A DNA stretch of 64,000 nt from Nematostella vectensis. Its lineage: Eukaryota; Cnidaria; Anthozoa; Actiniaria; Edwardsiidae. The DNA lies in the NCBI RefSeq assembly GCF_932526225.1, contig NC_064041.1, forward strand, positions 8,368,313 through 8,432,312, written 5' to 3'. Position numbers and translations under genes: made by a program. Below, one piece after another: positions 44,313 through 54,519 of this stretch. A model generated the notes under the pieces. It was given only the letters and a program-made list of their open reading frames with translations, ran no database searches and was not told where the DNA came from. Every line of letters begins with the position of its first letter. Within the stretch, counting starts at the first letter, position 1.

Positions 44313-46486
44313 TTTTCAATATGGTTTCTCTTGACAAGTGCTCATTGTAGGCATTGTAGTTAACAATGTGTTTTAGGTACTTGACTTGACTTGAAAATCT
44401 CTCGCTCAAGAGTATCTGTAAAGCTACATAATTCAAAGAAAATCTGTGAACAATAATAAGTTATGAAGGCATTAAACTAGCTCTTACTAGGTTATGCAAA
44501 CACAAATCCAATTCAAACCAATCCAATTCAAACCCAGGGCGTATGTACTTTCCTTGTAAAATGTCAGATCTGTGTATTTTTTACACACCCATCAATGCAA
44601 GAAATGCAAGGCTCTTGCCAATTCTTGGATCACTAGAGCAATTATTCTTTGGTGTAGCATTTGCTTTGCAATGTGTCTTTTTTTATTGCTTCCAACTACT
44701 GTACCCTGAAGCACAACATATTTTTATATTTATCATGTGATATTCATGTTTCTCCTTTCTTTTTTGCTTTCAGTGTTAAAAACCGAAGAAAGAAAGTAAA
44801 GCTTTCAGTTATGTTCAATTCAGCCTTTTTAAAGTGACAAAGTTCATGTCTTCCTTAATGTTAGCGCTTGAATTAGGATTGAAGATGGTGAAATAATGCC
44901 CTTACAAAACCTGTAACAATAGAAAGACAAGCTAGGAAGACATCAAAAAAAAGCTATGTTTTATTATCAACCTACAACAAAAGGTAAGAAAAAAAATCAG
45001 CTTTTGTAACAGATTATTTGGCTGAACAGAGCCAAAAAGGACCACACAGGTAGAAATAGGACAGGACATTGATAAGAAAACCTGATGTGATTTGCCAGCA
45101 AACTAACACAGGAAAGGAATGTGTTCCTTCTGGATAAGATAGCCAAAAACTATTCAAAAAAGACAAAACATGCATAGCCATCAGAATCCACAAGGCATCT
45201 TATTGGTTGGCGGTGTTGTTGCGACAACAAAAATGCAGTAGGCTTATTAATCGAGTTTAATGAACTCTCATTAGCAGAAATTCTATACAGCATGGCCGCC
45301 GAGCATGCGCGCTGCTTTCCCTGTTGGACTTTAAATATATTTCTGCGATCACCTTACATATAGAGAACTGTATGAGAATACAAACGCTAGTATACTTTAC
45401 TCGGTTTTATTGAGAAAGCCGTTAAACCTTTTACGGTTGCAAACGGCAGACTATCAACAATACAACTTCATTGGTATATGGTAAGAATTACACACGATTT
45501 CGATGAAAATAAACTGTTCCGCCATGCTTGCCTCTAAAATGTGCTCGAGTCGCAATACACAGGCCGTTCCTCTCGCTCGATAGTACATCCTCCTCCATTT
45601 GCAAACATCGAGTTCGAACACGAAGATATAGTACTCGCTAAAAGTCAAAATAATTCCTCCATACTCGATTAAAATCTTGTTCGCAAATGAGTCTGAAAAT
45701 GTTCAATATTTGTTGAGTCCATATAGAGAAGAACAATAACACTTCGAGGTCCATTTCGGCAAGAATCAAGCCATATTTTCGGTAGAAGCAAAGGCTGTTT
45801 ATGTTCGGCTATCTTGTTCCCACAATGCAAACTGTTTAATGCTTTGTGACCTAGCCTTTTTTCTATTTTCAGCTTAATATATAGATTTAGGCACTGCCTA
45901 AAAGCGGAGCCAGCATAAACACCTTTTGTGTTGACTGATCAAATGTATTATTGTGGGATCTAGGATCCTGCTCTCTACTGATATTTATTTATTGTACCAA
46001 CCAAATGGATCCAGGCCTTATTCAATTATTTAAATTATGCAGTACATCAAAGTTAACAAACACAATTCCTGGTGTGGATATGGCTGTCAAAGTTGTCAAG
46101 AGTCTAATGGTAAATTCTTATGTCCCATAATAGAAGTTACATTACGAATATCTTTTTTTTTAATCAAAACAATACTCCCACAAGCTTTGCCCTTGTGCAG
46201 AAAATGCCATGGATGTAACAGCATTCCAAAGATTCAAAATAATATATTTAGACTGTTTAGATGCCATACTGTGATTTTTATTTTTATTTATTTTTATTGA
46301 TTTAGTGGCGATTCTCTCCTTCATTGGACCGAATATTCAGAAAAATGTCTGGAAATTAAAATCCAAAAATATATCTCCTTTCATGCATTACATATTGGTG
46401 CACCCCACTTTACCATAATAGTGGCCTTGTTGTTGGTGGCCTACTCCCAAATGAATGCAATAAAGAAAAAACAGATTGAAAATGCT
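44313..46486. other. no recognised gene
   Basis: AT-rich intergenic sequence. A GC island near 45290-45320 contains GAGCATGCGCGC, similar to an NRF-1 site, and could be a promoter. I see no clear coding region next to it. Confidence 0.5.
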
Positions 46487-46948
46487 AACTTCTAATTTCA
46501 AACCAAACCCTTTCATTGATCTATGTTTGGGGTAGAGAGGAATCAAAGAATATCAATTGACTAAAAAATAATCGACGGGAGAGGAGATATAAAGTGAATT
46601 GACTCTACTTTAAAGGTTTGGTGAAAAAAATTATAACAGTAATGAAAATAATTTGGCCATGTCTTTGATATCCAAGCTATGTGAACAGAATTCTATTATT
46701 GAAAAAGAACAAGGTTGTTGCTAGTGTTATAAAGTATTTTTCCCTAAAAAATATAAGTGAAAGTAATAAATGAAAATTTCTAATTTAAAAATCAAATCTG
46801 TTCATTAATTTATTTTTGGTGTAGGGGGGGGGGGGGGGGGGAAATAGCAAAGAGCATCAATTGCATAAAAATAGTCAACAGGGAGAAGAAAAAGGAAGAA
46901 ATATGACTCTTCCTTAAATGTCTGAAAAGAAAATATAATAACAATAAT
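46487..46948. repeat. diverged tandem duplication
   Basis: 46487-46643 and 46777-46948 align with many changes: both have AACTTC/ATTTCTAATTT, a CATTGAT/CATTAATT segment, ATCAATTG.. and a closing ATAACA.TAATG. The second copy carries an 18-G tract at 46824-46841. Confidence 0.7.
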
Positions 46949-47136
46949 GTGATAATTATATTCAGTACTTTTCTAAAATATCCCCTTTCCCATTATCTTT
47001 AGGTTGATAGAAAACTGTTTTCTTTACAGATTTATTATTTAAAAAGCAAAAGTTTGTTTTTAGTTTTATATTATATAAGTATCTTGTTCTAAAAAACCTA
47101 TGAGTGTGTACTGCTGAATCACATAGTAATGAAGTA
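46949..47136. other. no recognised gene
   Basis: AT-rich, nothing identified. Confidence 0.5.
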
Positions 47137-47332
47137 GTCATTTGCGCCCCCTCCCTTATGGTCCCGCAGAAGTCAGGGGTTAATGTGGGGTTTTAGACCA
47201 CTTTTTAACCAGAATATGTCAAGAGGGGTGGTGGTATTTACTGTTTTTGACTCTTAACTTGAAAACAGGCTTTTATTAAAGTTTAATCCCCCACCCTTCC
47301 CTGGGACCATGGGTGTGGGGGTATCAAATGAC
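47137..47332. mobile_element. MITE-like element, TA-flanked
   Basis: Imperfect inverted repeats of about 50 bp: GTCATTTG at the left and CAAATGAC at the right, both followed inward by C-rich blocks and GGTCCC/GGGACC. TA flanks both ends (47135-47136 and 47333-47334), as for Tc1/mariner-type insertions. No coding capacity. Confidence 0.65.
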
Positions 47333-47334
47333 TA

Positions 47335-48434
47335 GTGAATAAGAACATCCTACTGTTCTCTTCAAGACATGATTTTCAATTCTCATGTCTTCCAGTCTTT
47401 AGCATTCATCTTGGCCCTCAGGTTGTTCCTGGTTCATAAAAGAGTGAAAACAATTATTTATTATTTCTTTCAAAACAATCTTTTTATCAAGCCATTTATA
47501 ATCTAACTAATTTTCCACAACTATTTGAAAAAAATAACCACATGACATGCAAGGTGCAGACAATAACAACAATACATATTGAAAATAGGGTTTTTTTTAT
47601 ACTCAGTAAGGAAAATTTCTCTTGTAAGTTGAAAAAGCTGCTGTATCTTCTAAGGATATGTATCTTCTTAGGACTAAGAGCACAGGATATAAAGACAAGA
47701 ACGGTCTTCTTTAGCAGTATTTGACAAATTCAACACGATATTGGTTAGCCTTTATGAAATATCTCAACACAATCAATCTGCCCCGAAGAAGTCCTATTAA
47801 AGACGAATTCCAGTTTTTGTTGTATTGTATTTTATTCAACACAATCAAGAATATAGATAAAACGAAGAATGTCAAAACAAAACCTGTTATGCTCAAATAA
47901 TTTGATTACTAAGTTGAGTACTCGCATTCTCAAAGCATACAAAAAGGACAACAAAAAGCCTAATAACTGTCATATCCTTAATAGACAATACAAATCGTCG
48001 TCCGAAACTCACCTTGCATTGTTTTTTTTTGTCGCTTTCTTGTGGTTCTGTTCGCTTTTTAATGTGAACTGTTACTTGCTCAAATTTACTTGCTAAAACC
48101 AGATAAATCTTGGCGTGAATGAATGTTAGTAGATCTCCTCTAGTTGACTTTATCCTTAAGTCACAAAATTTGAGGCAAAAAAATTATCATTGCATAATCG
48201 ACAAGAACTTTCCCCTTGCTCCGTGCTTGTATTTAGTCGCCATTTCGGGGCCGAGTGGGGCCTGGGAGTCGCGCGGCTGACTGACTGGCTGACGTATACC
48301 TATGACGTATGCTGGCTGACGCATACCTATACCATATTTCTATGCCTATGGGGCTACGCGTGCGGCCTGGGGCCGTGCTTGGCTCCGCTATTAAGTATTC
48401 CAAACCTAGAAAGGATATCTAGATTACTTACGCA
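47335..48434. other. no recognised gene, GC-rich block at 48220-48400
   Basis: Mostly AT-rich. Near 48285-48330 a short motif GGCTGACG(T/C)ATACCTAT occurs twice and the sequence turns GC-rich, suggesting a promoter for the gene that follows. Inference only. Confidence 0.45.
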
Positions 48435-48449
48435 ATGTCGGACCTTTCG
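48435..48449 (+). other. candidate first coding exon (MSDLS)
   Basis: ATG followed by five codons and a GTAAAA donor. The intron would end at the CTTTTAG acceptor at 48680. In phase with the next exon, but this is inference. Confidence 0.3.
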
Positions 48450-48680
48450 GTAAAATTCAAGCTCAAGAGCTACGAAATATCAAAATAAGCGAGCCAAGCT
48501 TATCATACGCTGCAAAATCCTCTGCTAGAAAGGTTATTTTCGCCTTGGATATACCCTATCCTCTGTTTAAAATCTGACACGAGCGTGTACAAAGTTTTTT
48601 TTGCCAAGTTGAAAATTCTACCGTAAGTGAGGAAGAAAAAAGCAAATTACTTCTCAAATACCCATTTGTGGCACTTTTAG

Positions 48681-49277
48681 AACATTCTCTGCCTGAATGT
48701 TGCTTCTGTTTTTCCTCTTGACGACAATGTTAGAAGAGAAATAAATGACAGTTTACGAAAAAACTGTGCAATAATTGTACAGAAGTACAGGGCATCTAGA
48801 GGCATGGCAAGAATGAAATTAGATGGACTTTCAAAGAGGTTCCATGTCTTTGAAGGCCAAACAGAACCTGTACAAAAACTCCCGGATGAAATTGTCAACT
48901 GGAAAGCTAGATGCCATAATCTGGAGGCAAGATCCTCAGAACTTTACAAGGAAATGCAGAGTGTGCTCATGGAGTCCAAGAGGAAGGACAACATTATACA
49001 AGACCTCTCAGAAACAAACAAAGAGCTTGCCAGTTATATTGATCAGCTTGAGAGGTCTCAGAATCTTCAATACCAAGGGAAGTCACTGTATAAAGCTAAA
49101 AACAAGCAGAGGACTCTAAAAGAATTTCTTAGCAGGGCAAATCTTGCCCTATGGTTTGCCAAAGCCTTTGGTATTGAAGTAACTTCGGTAAGTGTCACTG
49201 AAACTGAATCTGGGCAGGTCCATCAACTGAGTGCTGGTGCTGCTTCAACATCAACTGAATCTGAAGATGGCCAAGGA
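48681..49277 (+). pseudogene. interrupted gene of unknown family, left part
   Basis: Open from a TTTTAG acceptor at 48680 to the Polinton insertion. The encoded piece is charged and helical, with a coiled-coil-like stretch (about 48910-49060, KARCHNLEARSSELYKEM onward) and a Ser/Thr/Glu-rich tail (STSTESEDGQ). An inner ATG lies at 48804. A good donor (GTAAGT) at 49190 could end an exon before the insertion. Function unknown. The continuation is on the far side of the Polinton. Confidence 0.65.
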
Positions 49278-49638
49278 GGGGGGGACTGGGGGGTTTCAGT
49301 GAAACTAGTAGGGGGCGCGAATCGCCCCTCCGGGCCTCCCAGCCTGCTTTCAGTGAAACGAGTGGGAGGCGCGAATCGCCCCTCCGGGCCTCCCAGCCCC
49401 ACTCCAGGCTGGGGACTTTCGGTGTCACGTTTCGCGTAGATTAATAATTAATCTACGTCGGGGCCACTTCGCGTAGATGGATACTTAGCAGAAGTAGGTC
49501 TACGCAAAACACGCTCCGCGTAGATGGTTAATCTATGTCGGGGACGTGTGCTAGGGCCGTGAAAACGAGGAGGGCCGCCGACCTACGGAGCCGTTTTTCG
49601 GCCGTAAAAAACCTGAGTTTAAACCTGAGTTTTACTCA
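49278..49638 (+). repeat. Polinton left terminal inverted repeat
   Basis: Pairs with 62716-63107. Contains a 54-bp tandem duplication (49294-49401) and a perfect palindrome with arms CGTAGATTAAT (49435-49457). Confidence 0.92.
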
Positions 49639-49682
49639 CGCGGTGCTTGAATTGCTCCCAATCCCCCAGTTTGGTCGTTCAA

Positions 49683-49979
49683 TTATTCATGACTTCGAAC
49701 TTCTCTCGGGATTTCTCTGCTAAGGCAGCGATAATGGGGCGATGCCATTGAGGGATTCGAACGAATACGGCGATGAATACCGTCGTGTATTCCTTTTATC
49801 GAACGCTCCATCACCGGCCACGGGTCTACGATTTTATGGCAGTCCTTGTTTGCCACAGAAGCCTCCTGTTTCCGAAATACAGTTTCAGAGAGGCGGTCGA
49901 ACTCTTTCCCCTCGGTTGTTACTGAAAGTTTCCAGCCAAGCACTTTAGATCTAATTCCGTGTTTGAGTCGAGCCGCCAT
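49683..49979 (-). CDS. hypothetical small protein
   Basis: 99 residues from the ATG in AAGATGGCGGC, a YY1-type start context seen at animal promoters. The product is basic and looks protein-like (KLSVTTEGKEFDRLSETV, KIVDPWPVMERSIKG). It opposes all neighbouring genes, is less GC-rich than the rest of the element and matches no Polinton gene I know. It may be a captured host fragment. Moderate doubt that it is expressed. Confidence 0.35.
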   Translation of the reverse strand: MAARLKHGIRSKVLGWKLSVTTEGKEFDRLSETVFRKQEASVANKDCHKIVDPWPVMERSIKGIHDGIHRRIRSNPSMASPHYRCLSREIPREVRSHE

Positions 49980-50159
49980 CTTGAATGATTGAGCTTGGTA
50001 CTTCATGACATGCGTTTTTAAGGACTTTGTGAACCGCACTCTAATAAATGAAGCTGTTACGAAGTATCATGGCTATGTTTTTCCAATGATGCAGTTCGAA
50101 CCCCCAAGGACTTGCAATTAGGCATCCGTCTGTACTGTGATATACCGAGCGTTCGAAGG

Positions 50160-50561
50160 ATGAAGTGCGGAAAAGATTATTGCGGGTGGCTAAGGGTCGG
50201 CCACGCAAACACGTGCGGCCGGAGGTGCATGGACACCTACTGCAAGATGCACCTCCAAAGGCTCCGTAAGGGCAGCCCCCTCCCCGTGCAATGCAGGATC
50301 TGCGGCATAGGGACTCGCTCGGAGACGCGGTTGTGCCGCCCCTGCGGAGCGAATCGTGAAGGGCAGAGGATGCGTGGCGTCGAGAGACGCGCTCTGAAAT
50401 GGTTCGCACTCATCCTGTCTGACATCGCAGCCCGCGGTACGGGCGATCAGAGACTGGGTGGCACAAGGCATACCCAAACACTCGTCCCGCCGGCTGTGGT
50501 ACGGGCAATTAGAGACTGGGGGTCACAAGTCATACCCAAACACTCGTCCCGCCGGTTGTGA
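50160..50561 (+). CDS. Cys-rich zinc-binding-like protein
   Basis: From the second ATG (MKCGKDYCGW). An upstream ATG at 50112 is in frame. Nine or more cysteines occur as CxxC-like pairs (CGRRC, CRICG, CRPCG) within about 70 residues, followed by a tail encoded by the 62-bp repeats. It could be a zinc ribbon or treble-clef DNA-binding protein serving replication. It lies just upstream of the polymerase gene, same strand. Confidence 0.55.
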   Translation: MKCGKDYCGWLRVGHANTCGRRCMDTYCKMHLQRLRKGSPLPVQCRICGIGTRSETRLCRPCGANREGQRMRGVERRALKWFALILSDIAARGTGDQRLGGTRHTQTLVPPAVVRAIRDWGSQVIPKHSSRRL

Positions 50562-50604
50562 TACGGGCAGTCGGAGACTGGGTGGCACAGGGTATACCCA
50601 AACA
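50438..50604 (+). repeat. 62-bp tandem repeat, 2.7 copies
   Basis: Units start TACGGGC at 50438, 50500 and 50562. They end exactly at the start codon of the polymerase-like gene. Each holds GAGACTGG and ATACCCAAAC. Confidence 0.92.
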
Positions 50605-52988
50605 TGGACGCTTATGTAGAGGAGATTCTCAATAGCATGCCTGACAAAGAGGCGCCCGCCGTACTGGCAGGGCTGGTCCAGAACATCCTGGACGAGGACA
50701 TCCCCGACGATGTCAAACACAAGCAGCTTAAGCCGCTCGTACCGACGAAAGTGTGGACAGAGGAAGTCCGGCGCGAGTCCGACCCTTTGCCGCCGTCCCG
50801 GCAGCAAAGGGGCCCAGAGAGCTTAGACCCCGAGAAGTACTATTCTCTTTTCGTCGGCGGCGCCCATCTTCGGTTCCCAAGCGTGGATGTCACCCTTCGG
50901 GGCCAAGACGTAAGCGCCAGTATTTACCAGGAGATACGAGATCTTGGTGGAGCAGGTGTCATTGCTCTAAAGCCGGTTATGCAGGGGCCTGATATTAATG
51001 GCGACGGCTCGGTGTGGTGGGTCTCGCACCAGCGAGAGTCTCTGCGGGCGAACGCAGTGCTTCCGGTGGTGCTCGAGATGGTAGACCCCGACCGGCGTTA
51101 CGGACTCTTCACGGTCGTTGGTAAGTCCCCCGCAGAGCCATTGGCGCCAATCACGGAGGGGGAAGGGCGCTCGGAGCACAAGATTGGTGGGTCGTTAGTC
51201 AAAAGAGGGGACCAAATCGCAGTCGGCGCCCTGGAAGGCATCGATGCGGGTATTTGGGAGAAAGGACGAGAGTACCTCGTCTACGCGAGATACGAGCTTC
51301 GCCCTTTACCTGAGCAAAATGGGGAGCCTGGGTCAATGTTTGAGCGAGAGGAGTGGAGTGAGGGGAGTGACGCCTTCGCTAACTGTGTTGTGAGCTATGT
51401 TGCCGACTTCTTGAGGGGTCGCGGCACCTCGCGCTCCCTTGGTCTGACCAAGACACGAGGCAAGATCCTCGAGCGATTTGACAAGAAGCTGGCCACTACG
51501 GGATGCACCAAAGAAGACCTCTTTGAGATGGAAAAGAAGCTCGAGATAAAGCTGGTAGCCGTGGACGCCCTGGGCAACGTTATGTGGGACTCGGGGAAGT
51601 ACAAGAGGGGGTACACGCAAATCCGCATTCCCTGCCACAATAACCACGCCTGGGCGGAGCTTCCGACTGAACCACCTGCGATCGCAAGCGTCCACGGCCT
51701 AGACTTCGAGGCTGAGAGGGAGCTTCGTTCGTTATGTCAGGAGAAGGCAGCGCCTCGCGCTACCAATGCCGCCACAAAAACGCGCGAGGCGAAAGTGCGA
51801 GAGGTGCTCATTCGCTTTATAAACAGGGCGATCCCCAGAAGCACGAGGATCTGGCTGTGTGGGCGTGTTATAGTCACGCACGAAGGCAAACTGCACCGAT
51901 CGGGACAGGACGGAGCGGCTATCGACAGGGCGTTTACAGACGAGACTGGATATGATCCTCAATGGCTCCCTGATGACCACCCAGCCTTCCAAGAGTACAC
52001 CGAAGCTACGAACTCGATGGGCGGTGCAATAGGGTATCGCTTCAAGAAGTGGACCCCAAGAGAGAACATCAGGCCAACGCCTGTTAAGTACAGGGACGTC
52101 TGGCGGGCGGCGCAGGTTGAGTCCAAAGTGTGGAATAGCAAGGAAAACTTAAGGGCGCAGCCTCATGCGCACTTCGACATGCGTGCGGCGTACCTAGGAT
52201 GCGAAGACAGTCTCTCCGGCGGCGCCTTGGACGCCATTGATTTGGTACGGAAATACGGCTTCCCTACGAACGTGTATCGTATCGCGGATGTTGTGGGACG
52301 GCCATTGAGCGAGGTTCTTCAACTGACCGGGGCCATTCAGCTGACCGAGTGGGGGTTCTCCGAGGCCTGCCACCCCTACACTTCCGGGAGGGTAGGGCAG
52401 CACTTGGAACAAAACGAGGGCTGGATCACCACGCCAGAGCTCAAGGACCTGTTAGACTGGGGTGACCTCGTCATGGCCGCGGCGAGGGAGGTGTTGTATA
52501 GCGTCGGAAAAAAGGACTCCATCAAGTTCCCCCACTCCATCGCGTGCCGCCCCGGCGGCGAAGACTCGCAGTACCCTGAGGGTCGACATCTCCCCGTCCG
52601 TTTCGTAGGCAAGTGCGCTCGCCATGGCGACGAGTCCTCGATCGTAGTCCGCGACCGTGAAGAAGCCGCGTATCTGAGAAACCTCCTTGCGGGCACCGTA
52701 CACTTACTTAACTTCGAGCATGCCGACGGGGCTCATCTGATCCAATACAAAGACGGTGTCCGGCGCTCACAATGGTACCATATCAGGGCCTTCGTCTTGG
52801 CGTACACAAACATAGCGTTGCGACGCATGTTGAGGCGGATCCCTCGCGAAGACGTTCTCCGAGTGTGCACAGATGCCATATACGCAAAGGCGGTGCCCAG
52901 TGGTGTGAAGCTCGTGGAGCGAAGTCCGAGGTATGGAGAGTGGCGCCACAAGAAGCCTGGGTACGAGTGGCGACCCGAAGCGGCTTGA
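50604..52988 (+). CDS. polymerase-like replicase with OTU-like N-terminal half
   Basis: 794 residues and looks whole. Residues 250-350 resemble a family with a DxxxxC and CHNNHAW pattern, here DAFANC (C261) and H345/H348, similar in layout to OTU-type cysteine peptidases. Residues 520-765 resemble the palm of family B DNA polymerases: HFDMRAAY (D525) as motif A, a VGKC step near 668-671, then AYTNIALRRML and VCTDAIY (D757) as motifs B/C. There is no N-terminal exonuclease. It probably replicates the element. It is shorter than, and differs from, the protein-primed polymerase of typical Polintons. The polymerase reading is fairly sure, the OTU reading tentative. Confidence 0.65.
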   Translation: MDAYVEEILNSMPDKEAPAVLAGLVQNILDEDIPDDVKHKQLKPLVPTKVWTEEVRRESDPLPPSRQQRGPESLDPEKYYSLFVGGAHLRFPSVDVTLRGQDVSASIYQEIRDLGGAGVIALKPVMQGPDINGDGSVWWVSHQRESLRANAVLPVVLEMVDPDRRYGLFTVVGKSPAEPLAPITEGEGRSEHKIGGSLVKRGDQIAVGALEGIDAGIWEKGREYLVYARYELRPLPEQNGEPGSMFEREEWSEGSDAFANCVVSYVADFLRGRGTSRSLGLTKTRGKILERFDKKLATTGCTKEDLFEMEKKLEIKLVAVDALGNVMWDSGKYKRGYTQIRIPCHNNHAWAELPTEPPAIASVHGLDFEAERELRSLCQEKAAPRATNAATKTREAKVREVLIRFINRAIPRSTRIWLCGRVIVTHEGKLHRSGQDGAAIDRAFTDETGYDPQWLPDDHPAFQEYTEATNSMGGAIGYRFKKWTPRENIRPTPVKYRDVWRAAQVESKVWNSKENLRAQPHAHFDMRAAYLGCEDSLSGGALDAIDLVRKYGFPTNVYRIADVVGRPLSEVLQLTGAIQLTEWGFSEACHPYTSGRVGQHLEQNEGWITTPELKDLLDWGDLVMAAAREVLYSVGKKDSIKFPHSIACRPGGEDSQYPEGRHLPVRFVGKCARHGDESSIVVRDREEAAYLRNLLAGTVHLLNFEHADGAHLIQYKDGVRRSQWYHIRAFVLAYTNIALRRMLRRIPREDVLRVCTDAIYAKAVPSGVKLVERSPRYGEWRHKKPGYEWRPEAA

Positions 52989-53009
52989 GGTCCGAAGAGG
53001 TCGGGGTGC

Positions 53010-54462
53010 TTGGCTAGGGATCCAAGCACTGCGCCGAGTCTGCCGTGCGATCTAGTGGCCGCAACCTCTGCAAAGATGTATCTAGCCGGCCAAGGAGGAT
53101 CGGGGAAGACCGAGTGGGCGGTGAGCATGTTCCGCGGCCGCAACGTTGTGGTGCTCACCCCCGAGAACGACCTCGCCCACGACCATCGCAACAACCCGCG
53201 CCTCGCGGTGAAGGCTCAAACCTACCACCACTACCTCTGCATACCAGCGGAGAAGCCGATAGAGGAGTGGAGACCTTCCGAGCTGGGGCACAAACTCGAC
53301 CGCCTCGCAGAAGTACTCATCATTGACGAGTGCTGTAAGGTACAGACTGGGGTGTAACGCGCCATCCTAGGGTATCTCGCCACGCGGCCGTGTCAGGTAG
53401 TGTGTTGTGGCGACTATGGGCAGGTTCCGCCCTGGGGAGATAAAGAGGTGCCTCACGATATGCTCAAGGAGTGGGCATATCCGGAACATCCGCTGGTTCG
53501 AGTCCGACTACCGCTGCCTGTGTGTAGACTGCGGAAAGCCGTACAGTACATGCGACTGCGGCTCTGCCGCGCCTCCTCCAGGCTCCACGACATAAAGGGC
53601 CGGATTTGGTGTCAGCCAGATTCCCAACAGCTTGAGGTGTTTCGAGAGGAGTAGGATGGGGTGGCGTTCGACGCGGCGATCGAGCAGGCCCACCCGAGCG
53701 ATATGTGGGTGTGCTCGACCAACAAGATGGGGGACCTTGTTCAGCAGCGATTGGTAGAGCACCACAGGAAAAACTACCCCCGATTGCCAGCAACCATCCG
53801 CTTTGACCCCGATCCCAGCGTCGCGCATCGTTATCGCAAGCAAGGGCGGCCGGTGCCCGTGCCAGGCAAAAGGGGTGAGAAGGTCGACGCGTACAAAGGC
53901 ACGGTAGTCGAGGTTCCTCTCGACGCGGTCCTTAACGGGCTTCCCCTCGAGTGGAAATACGCGGGCTGGGGGACAGTCCACCGGGTGCAGGGCAAGACTC
54001 CAGACTCCAAGACGTTTGTTCATCATAGACCACAGCTTAGAGGGCTGGATCACGAATGCTGTATACACCGGCATCTCCCGCGTGCGGCTCGCCGACCAGA
54101 TAGTCCGCGTGATCCCCCCCGATAACACCCCCGGTTTCCTGGTTCCCACAGGACTGCAGGCTACGCCCAGTGAGGAGCTCATTATGGCGCGAATCAAGCG
54201 ATACGCTATAGACGACAGGCAAAAGGGTCGCACAAAGTACACGCGAACGCACCACGTTCTGACGGTAGACCACGTGCTCGGCATGATTGCTGACGCGGAA
54301 AAGAAGTGCACGCTCTGTGTCACTCAGCTTCTGCTTCAGAGATACACCAAGAGTCATCCCCAATGCTTCAGTATCGACCGGCTGGACGACAGTCGTCAGG
54401 GTCACTACAAGTGGAATGCCAGACTCAAGTGCCTAAGATGCAATAGAAGGCACAAGCGCTGA
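53010..54462 (+). pseudogene. SF1 helicase with HNH-like tail
   Basis: Motifs in order: Walker A GQGGSGKT near 53090, Walker B LIIDEC near 53320, GDYGQVPP (motif III) near 53410, TVHRVQGKT (motif V) near 53970 and YTGISRVR (motif VI) near 54070. This is the order of Pif1/RecD-type superfamily 1 helicases. The C-terminal 70 residues have CTLC, SIDRLDD and CLRCNRRHK, as in HNH endonucleases. It follows the polymerase-like gene by about 20 bp, and the pair probably forms one replication module. Broken, about three breaks. Confidence 0.8.
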
Positions 54463-54489
54463 TCACGCTAGGGTGACGCTAGCGTGATC
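54461..54489. terminator. hairpin between convergent genes
   Basis: Perfect 11-bp stem (GATCACGCTAG / CTAGCGTGATC) with a 7-nt loop, then a T run at 54495-54501. A second palindrome ACGCTAGCGT sits at 54515-54524. Lies between the helicase (+) and integrase (-) and may end both transcripts. Confidence 0.5.
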
Positions 54490-54519
54490 ATCAGATTTTT
54501 TTATCTGTTTTGCCACGCT

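Noticed and set aside
45454-45648. 64-residue minus-strand frame near an NRF-1-like site
   Set aside because: Could be a first exon but no splice partner or domain is visible.
46824-46841. G tract as telomere-like sequence
   Set aside because: A plain homopolymer with no TTAGGG units.
50112-50159. Upstream start for the Cys-rich protein
   Set aside because: The added residues lack the Cys-rich character. The ATG at 50160 directly precedes the conserved part. The upstream start is not excluded.
50604-52988. Canonical Polinton protein-primed DNA polymerase B
   Set aside because: Length, missing exonuclease part and divergent palm motifs do not fit. Called polymerase-like instead.
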